Below are positions 33,301 to 35,548 of a DNA stretch of 35,548 nt, one piece after another. The position numbers and the translations under genes were made by a program. The first letter of the stretch is position 1. The number at the start of each line of letters is the position of its first letter. The notes beneath the pieces were generated by a model. That model was not told the DNA's origin. It saw only the letters and a list, made by a program, of their open reading frames with translations, and searched no databases. Source of the DNA: Tropicibacter alexandrii (GTDB taxonomy: Bacteria > Pseudomonadota > Alphaproteobacteria > Rhodobacterales > Rhodobacteraceae); assembly GCF_003667315.2 (NCBI RefSeq), contig NZ_RCTZ02000030.1:1-35548 (forward strand), given 5' to 3'.

Positions 33301-35548
33301 GCGACGACAACGACACCATCGAGGGCGGCATCGGCGACGACCAGTTGGATGGCGATGGCGGCAACGACACGATCAGCGGCCAAGATGGCTTTGACACTAT
33401 GTCGGGCGGGCTGGGCGAAGACGTGCTGTACGGCGGCAACGGCAACGACAGCATGTCGGGCGGCGACGGCGACGACTACATCCAAGGCGACAACGATCAG
33501 GACAGCATCGACGGCGATGCCGGGAACGACTACCTCGTCGGGGGCAGCGGCAATGACACCGTCTCGGGCGGGACCGAAGACGACACGATCTATGGCGGCT
33601 CCGGTGACGATGACCTGTCGGGCGGTGACGGCGCGGATTCCGTCTTTGGCGGGTCCGAGGACGATTCCATCGACGGCAATGACGGCGACGACGTGCTGGG
33701 CGGTGACAGTGGCAACGACATCATCGATGGCGGGCTGGGCAATGACACGCTCAACGGCGGTGCCGACACCGACACGCTGACCGGTGGCGCCGGGGCGGAC
33801 GTGTTCGGCGCGGGGGCCAGCTGGCAGATCGATGGCGACCGGATCGAGGATTTCAGCGCCGAAGACCGGATTCGCATCGTTTCGACCCGATTCACCGATG
33901 TCGATATCGAGGTGCAGACCCTGAACGGCGACACGCTGCTGCTGATCGACAGCGACGGCAATGGCAGCCGGGACACGGTGATCACGCTGGCCGGGACCGG
34001 GTATACCGGGACCTTTGTCGCGCAGCATGCCGTCGGCACCAGCAACGCAACGGACATCCTGCTGGTGCCGGATGCGGGCTCTGGCACGGCCAGCGCGGGG
34101 AATGACACGATCACCGGCACGCTGGGCGGCGACCTGCGCGACGGGCTTGATGGCGATGACGACATCTCGGGCGGCGAAGGGAACGATACGCTGTTCGGTG
34201 GGCTGGGCGCGGACCAGCTGTTCGGAGGCCTGTCGAACGACACCCTGTCGGGCGGTGACGGCGACGATCAGCTGACCGGCGACCAAGGCGATGACCTGAT
34301 CAACGGCGAGGCCGGGCGGGACACGCTCTGGGGCGACGAGGGCAACGACACGCTCAGTGGCGGTCTCGAGAATGACAGTCTCGAAGGCGGCGATGGCGAG
34401 GACAGCCTGCTCGGAAACGAGGGCCGCGATTCGCTGTACGGTCAGGACGGGGCAGACACCCTGCGCGGTGGGGCGGATGACGACTTGCTGATTGGCGGCG
34501 ACGCCAATGACAGCCTGTTCGGCGACAGCGGCAACGACTACCTTCAGGGCGACAGCGGTGATGACAGCATCGATGGCGGGGTCGGCAACGACTACGCCAG
34601 CGGCGGTATCGGCGCGGACACCATGACCGGCGATTCCGGGGCGGACACCCTGTATGGCGGCAGCGAGGATGACCTCGTCGACGGTGGCACGGACAATGAC
34701 AGCGTCTTTGGCGGCGGCGGCAACGATACCGTTCTGGGCGGGCAGGGTGACGACAGCCTCAACGGGGACAGCGGCACTGACAGCCTCGAAGGCGGCGAGG
34801 GCATCGATACGCTCAATGGCGGCGGCGATGCCGACACGCTGACCGGCGGCACGCAGGATGACCTCTTCCGCGGGGCGTATTGGCAGCTCGACGGCGACAC
34901 CATCACCGATTTCACGCTGGGCGACCGTATCCGGGTCGATGGCCAGACCTTTGCCGAGACCGACCTGACCATCACCGATAATGGCGTGGACACGACGCTG
35001 GAAATCGACATCGACGGCGACGGGCAGACCGAGACGACGATCACGCTGAACGGCGTGTTCACCGAAACCTTCGCGACGCTGTCCACCGGCAGCTTTACCG
35101 AGATCCTGCTGGTCAGTGGCGGCGGCGGCGTCGTGAACGGCACCTCCGGCGCGGATACGCTGACCGGCAGCAACGGCGTCGACATCATCACCGGCTTCGA
35201 GGGCGATGACGAGATCATCGGTCTCGACGGTGCCGATGCGATTTCTGCCGATGAGGGCAATGACACGGTCAATGCGGGCGCCGGGGACGACGTGGTCGGC
35301 GGCGGTGACGGCGCTGACGTGATCAATGGCGGCGAAGGCAATGACGACCTGTCGGGCGAGGCGGGCCGCGACACCGTGAACGGCGATGGCGGCAACGATA
35401 CGATCAGCGGCGGTGCCGACAACGACAATCTCAGCGGCGGGATTGGCGACGACTCGCTCAACGGGGATGACGGCCGCGATACGCTGGCCGGTCAGGATGG
35501 GAACGACACGCTGAATGGCGGGATCGAGGCCGATACGCTCTATGGCGG
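30339..35548 (+). CDS. Giant RTX (repeats-in-toxin) secreted protein, 3' end outside window
   Basis: The frame from the ATG at 30,339 is open to the window end (at least 1,736 residues). It consists mainly of calcium-binding nonapeptides of the GGxGxDxLx type (for example GGADTLEGGDGDDLLSGG), arranged as six blocks. The blocks are separated by five related non-RTX spacers beginning near residues 83, 450, 803, 1154 and 1508. Each spacer starts with a D-x-F/D-L-F strand and a DGDxITDF-like segment, then a beta-rich ID.DGDG...TL.G.F part. There is no Sec signal, so type I secretion using a C-terminal signal beyond the window is expected. Acidic composition fits an extracellular adhesin or surface protein. 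Long minus-strand frames here are shadows of the repeats. Confidence 0.9.
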   Translation, partial: MANIIGDATDNIVNGTSAGDSIQGLAGEDQLLGLGGADTLEGGDGDDLLSGGSDNDSLSGGADNDTLSGDSGFDTLTGGAGVDVFRGGADDLNGDAITDFTTEDIIRINGVFLYDSAFQTTVASGDTLLQINTDETPGFDITLTLSGLFTGYFAALAGDTHTDIIYIATPGGTATSGDDTLNGTLGADTLAGGDGDDRLIGASGADNLDGGTGRDSIYAGAGDDTITGGSGRDYIVGDDGNDTIDGGADRDTIHGGGGNDTIDVGTGTGNFADGGSGTDSMVSNAGNDTLRGGADNDTLLGNDGSDWLYGDAGADDLQGGTSSDHLYGGSGNDTLSGGDGADNMYGGQDDDLLHGGASLDYLSGESGNDTLYGEAGSDTLYGGSGEDLLEGGIDDDYLNGGSENDTLLGQDGADVLDGGGNADSLNGGALDDTLTGGSGADTLTGGTGVDTFIDTAAGLDGDTITDFAVSSTGSLQGDVITLTGVRFDDSHLTVSTSGGNTILSIDTNRDGVVDTTITLNGLFSADFLTLTDGTSTSIQAFDPAGVGSSGAPAAGLIVDDATATTVDGAAATTVFGNDGNDTLNGGRSVMAGLGDDSVTASFNDDLISGDGGNDTLDGGAGSDLIFGGEGNDSLLGQDGLDRLHGDVGDDTLDGGASSDTLYGGAGFDSLLGDSGEDFLDGGDGNDTIQGGAQNDYIQGGADQDSISGGTENDYIFGGTGNDTIDGDEGRDTVYGGSEDDSLYGSEGDDSLFGGTGDDSLFGEADNDSLNGDSGNDVLDGGAGDDTINGGGDADTLTGSGGDDLFIGATWQLDSDVITDFTAGDRIRVDRASFFASDMTTTVVAGNTQFAIDTDQNGTADLFFTLSGTFGAAFQLITSGNFTEIFLPSAGSGSTWVGDAFNNIHVATTGDDHLSGLAGDDQITALAGDDTAYGGDGQDDIFGGLGNDLVDGGAGGDFLRGDEGNDTILGQSGRDEIYGDAGNDLIAGGDDNDTIEGGIGDDQLDGDGGNDTISGQDGFDTMSGGLGEDVLYGGNGNDSMSGGDGDDYIQGDNDQDSIDGDAGNDYLVGGSGNDTVSGGTEDDTIYGGSGDDDLSGGDGADSVFGGSEDDSIDGNDGDDVLGGDSGNDIIDGGLGNDTLNGGADTDTLTGGAGADVFGAGASWQIDGDRIEDFSAEDRIRIVSTRFTDVDIEVQTLNGDTLLLIDSDGNGSRDTVITLAGTGYTGTFVAQHAVGTSNATDILLVPDAGSGTASAGNDTITGTLGGDLRDGLDGDDDISGGEGNDTLFGGLGADQLFGGLSNDTLSGGDGDDQLTGDQGDDLINGEAGRDTLWGDEGNDTLSGGLENDSLEGGDGEDSLLGNEGRDSLYGQDGADTLRGGADDDLLIGGDANDSLFGDSGNDYLQGDSGDDSIDGGVGNDYASGGIGADTMTGDSGADTLYGGSEDDLVDGGTDNDSVFGGGGNDTVLGGQGDDSLNGDSGTDSLEGGEGIDTLNGGGDADTLTGGTQDDLFRGAYWQLDGDTITDFTLGDRIRVDGQTFAETDLTITDNGVDTTLEIDIDGDGQTETTITLNGVFTETFATLSTGSFTEILLVSGGGGVVNGTSGADTLTGSNGVDIITGFEGDDEIIGLDGADAISADEGNDTVNAGAGDDVVGGGDGADVINGGEGNDDLSGEAGRDTVNGDGGNDTISGGADNDNLSGGIGDDSLNGDDGRDTLAGQDGNDTLNGGIEADTLYG

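Noticed and set aside
30207-34286. Minus-strand open frame of 1,359 codons opposite the RTX gene
   Set aside because: It is the complement of GC-rich RTX repeats, with a regular V/I/A-rich pseudo-repeat pattern and no start signal or domain; the plus-strand frame has all the RTX motifs.
30339-35548. Tandem nucleotide repeats read as a CRISPR array
   Set aside because: The repeats are protein-coding RTX nonapeptide codons with varied sequence and no unique spacers of constant length.

Overview
The window reads as an alphaproteobacterial genome, most likely Rhodobacteraceae or a close relative. The basis is the GC-rich right half, the polyamine-type ABC operon, the very large secreted RTX protein, and the style of the IS110/IS3/IS5 elements. 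This assignment is a judgement from the sequence, not a database result. The window splits into an accessory left part (1 to about 22,592) and a more ordinary host-like right part (about 22,600 to the end).

Left part, 1,164-13,794: eleven tightly packed, co-directional genes, four of whose junctions overlap. Every predicted product is either an inner-membrane protein or carries an export signal. In order they are: a Cys-rich secreted protein, a secreted helical protein, a MotA/TolQ/ExbB-like channel subunit, two different ExbD/MotB-like single-span subunits, a Pro/Cys-rich secreted helical protein, a four-span membrane protein, a MacB-like ABC ATPase fused to an FtsX-type permease, a secreted coiled-coil protein, a 729-aa secreted protein, and a secreted protein with SH3-like segments and a von Willebrand factor A (VWA) domain. 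I recognise no characterised system with this composition. It looks like an envelope machine driven by both proton flow and ATP, and it is the best candidate here for an undescribed system.

Left part, 13,889-18,995: a graveyard of insertion sequences. It holds two broken IS5-type transposases, the 3' end of an alpha/beta-hydrolase gene, an IS3 element split by an apparently intact IS110/IS1111-type element, and an IS110 pseudogene with two nonsense codons and two compensating frameshifts. Another IS110 fragment lies at the left window edge.

Left part, 19,428-22,592: a phage-like replication remnant. It has an XRE repressor divergent from a small gene, a replication/HTH protein and a DnaB helicase cut off after Walker A. 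It ends near a sequence that looks like the 3' end of a tRNA, a possible attachment site. If so, the whole accessory stretch, including the VWA/ABC/proton-channel operon, may be an integrated island.

Right part: a PHP-domain phosphoesterase, a TPR protein, a small secreted protein, and a minus-strand operon for a polyamine-family ABC importer (binding protein, ATPase, two permeases) that ends in an unrecognised gene. Divergent from it is a huge RTX protein that runs off the window. Its RTX blocks are separated by five related spacer domains spaced about 351-367 residues apart.
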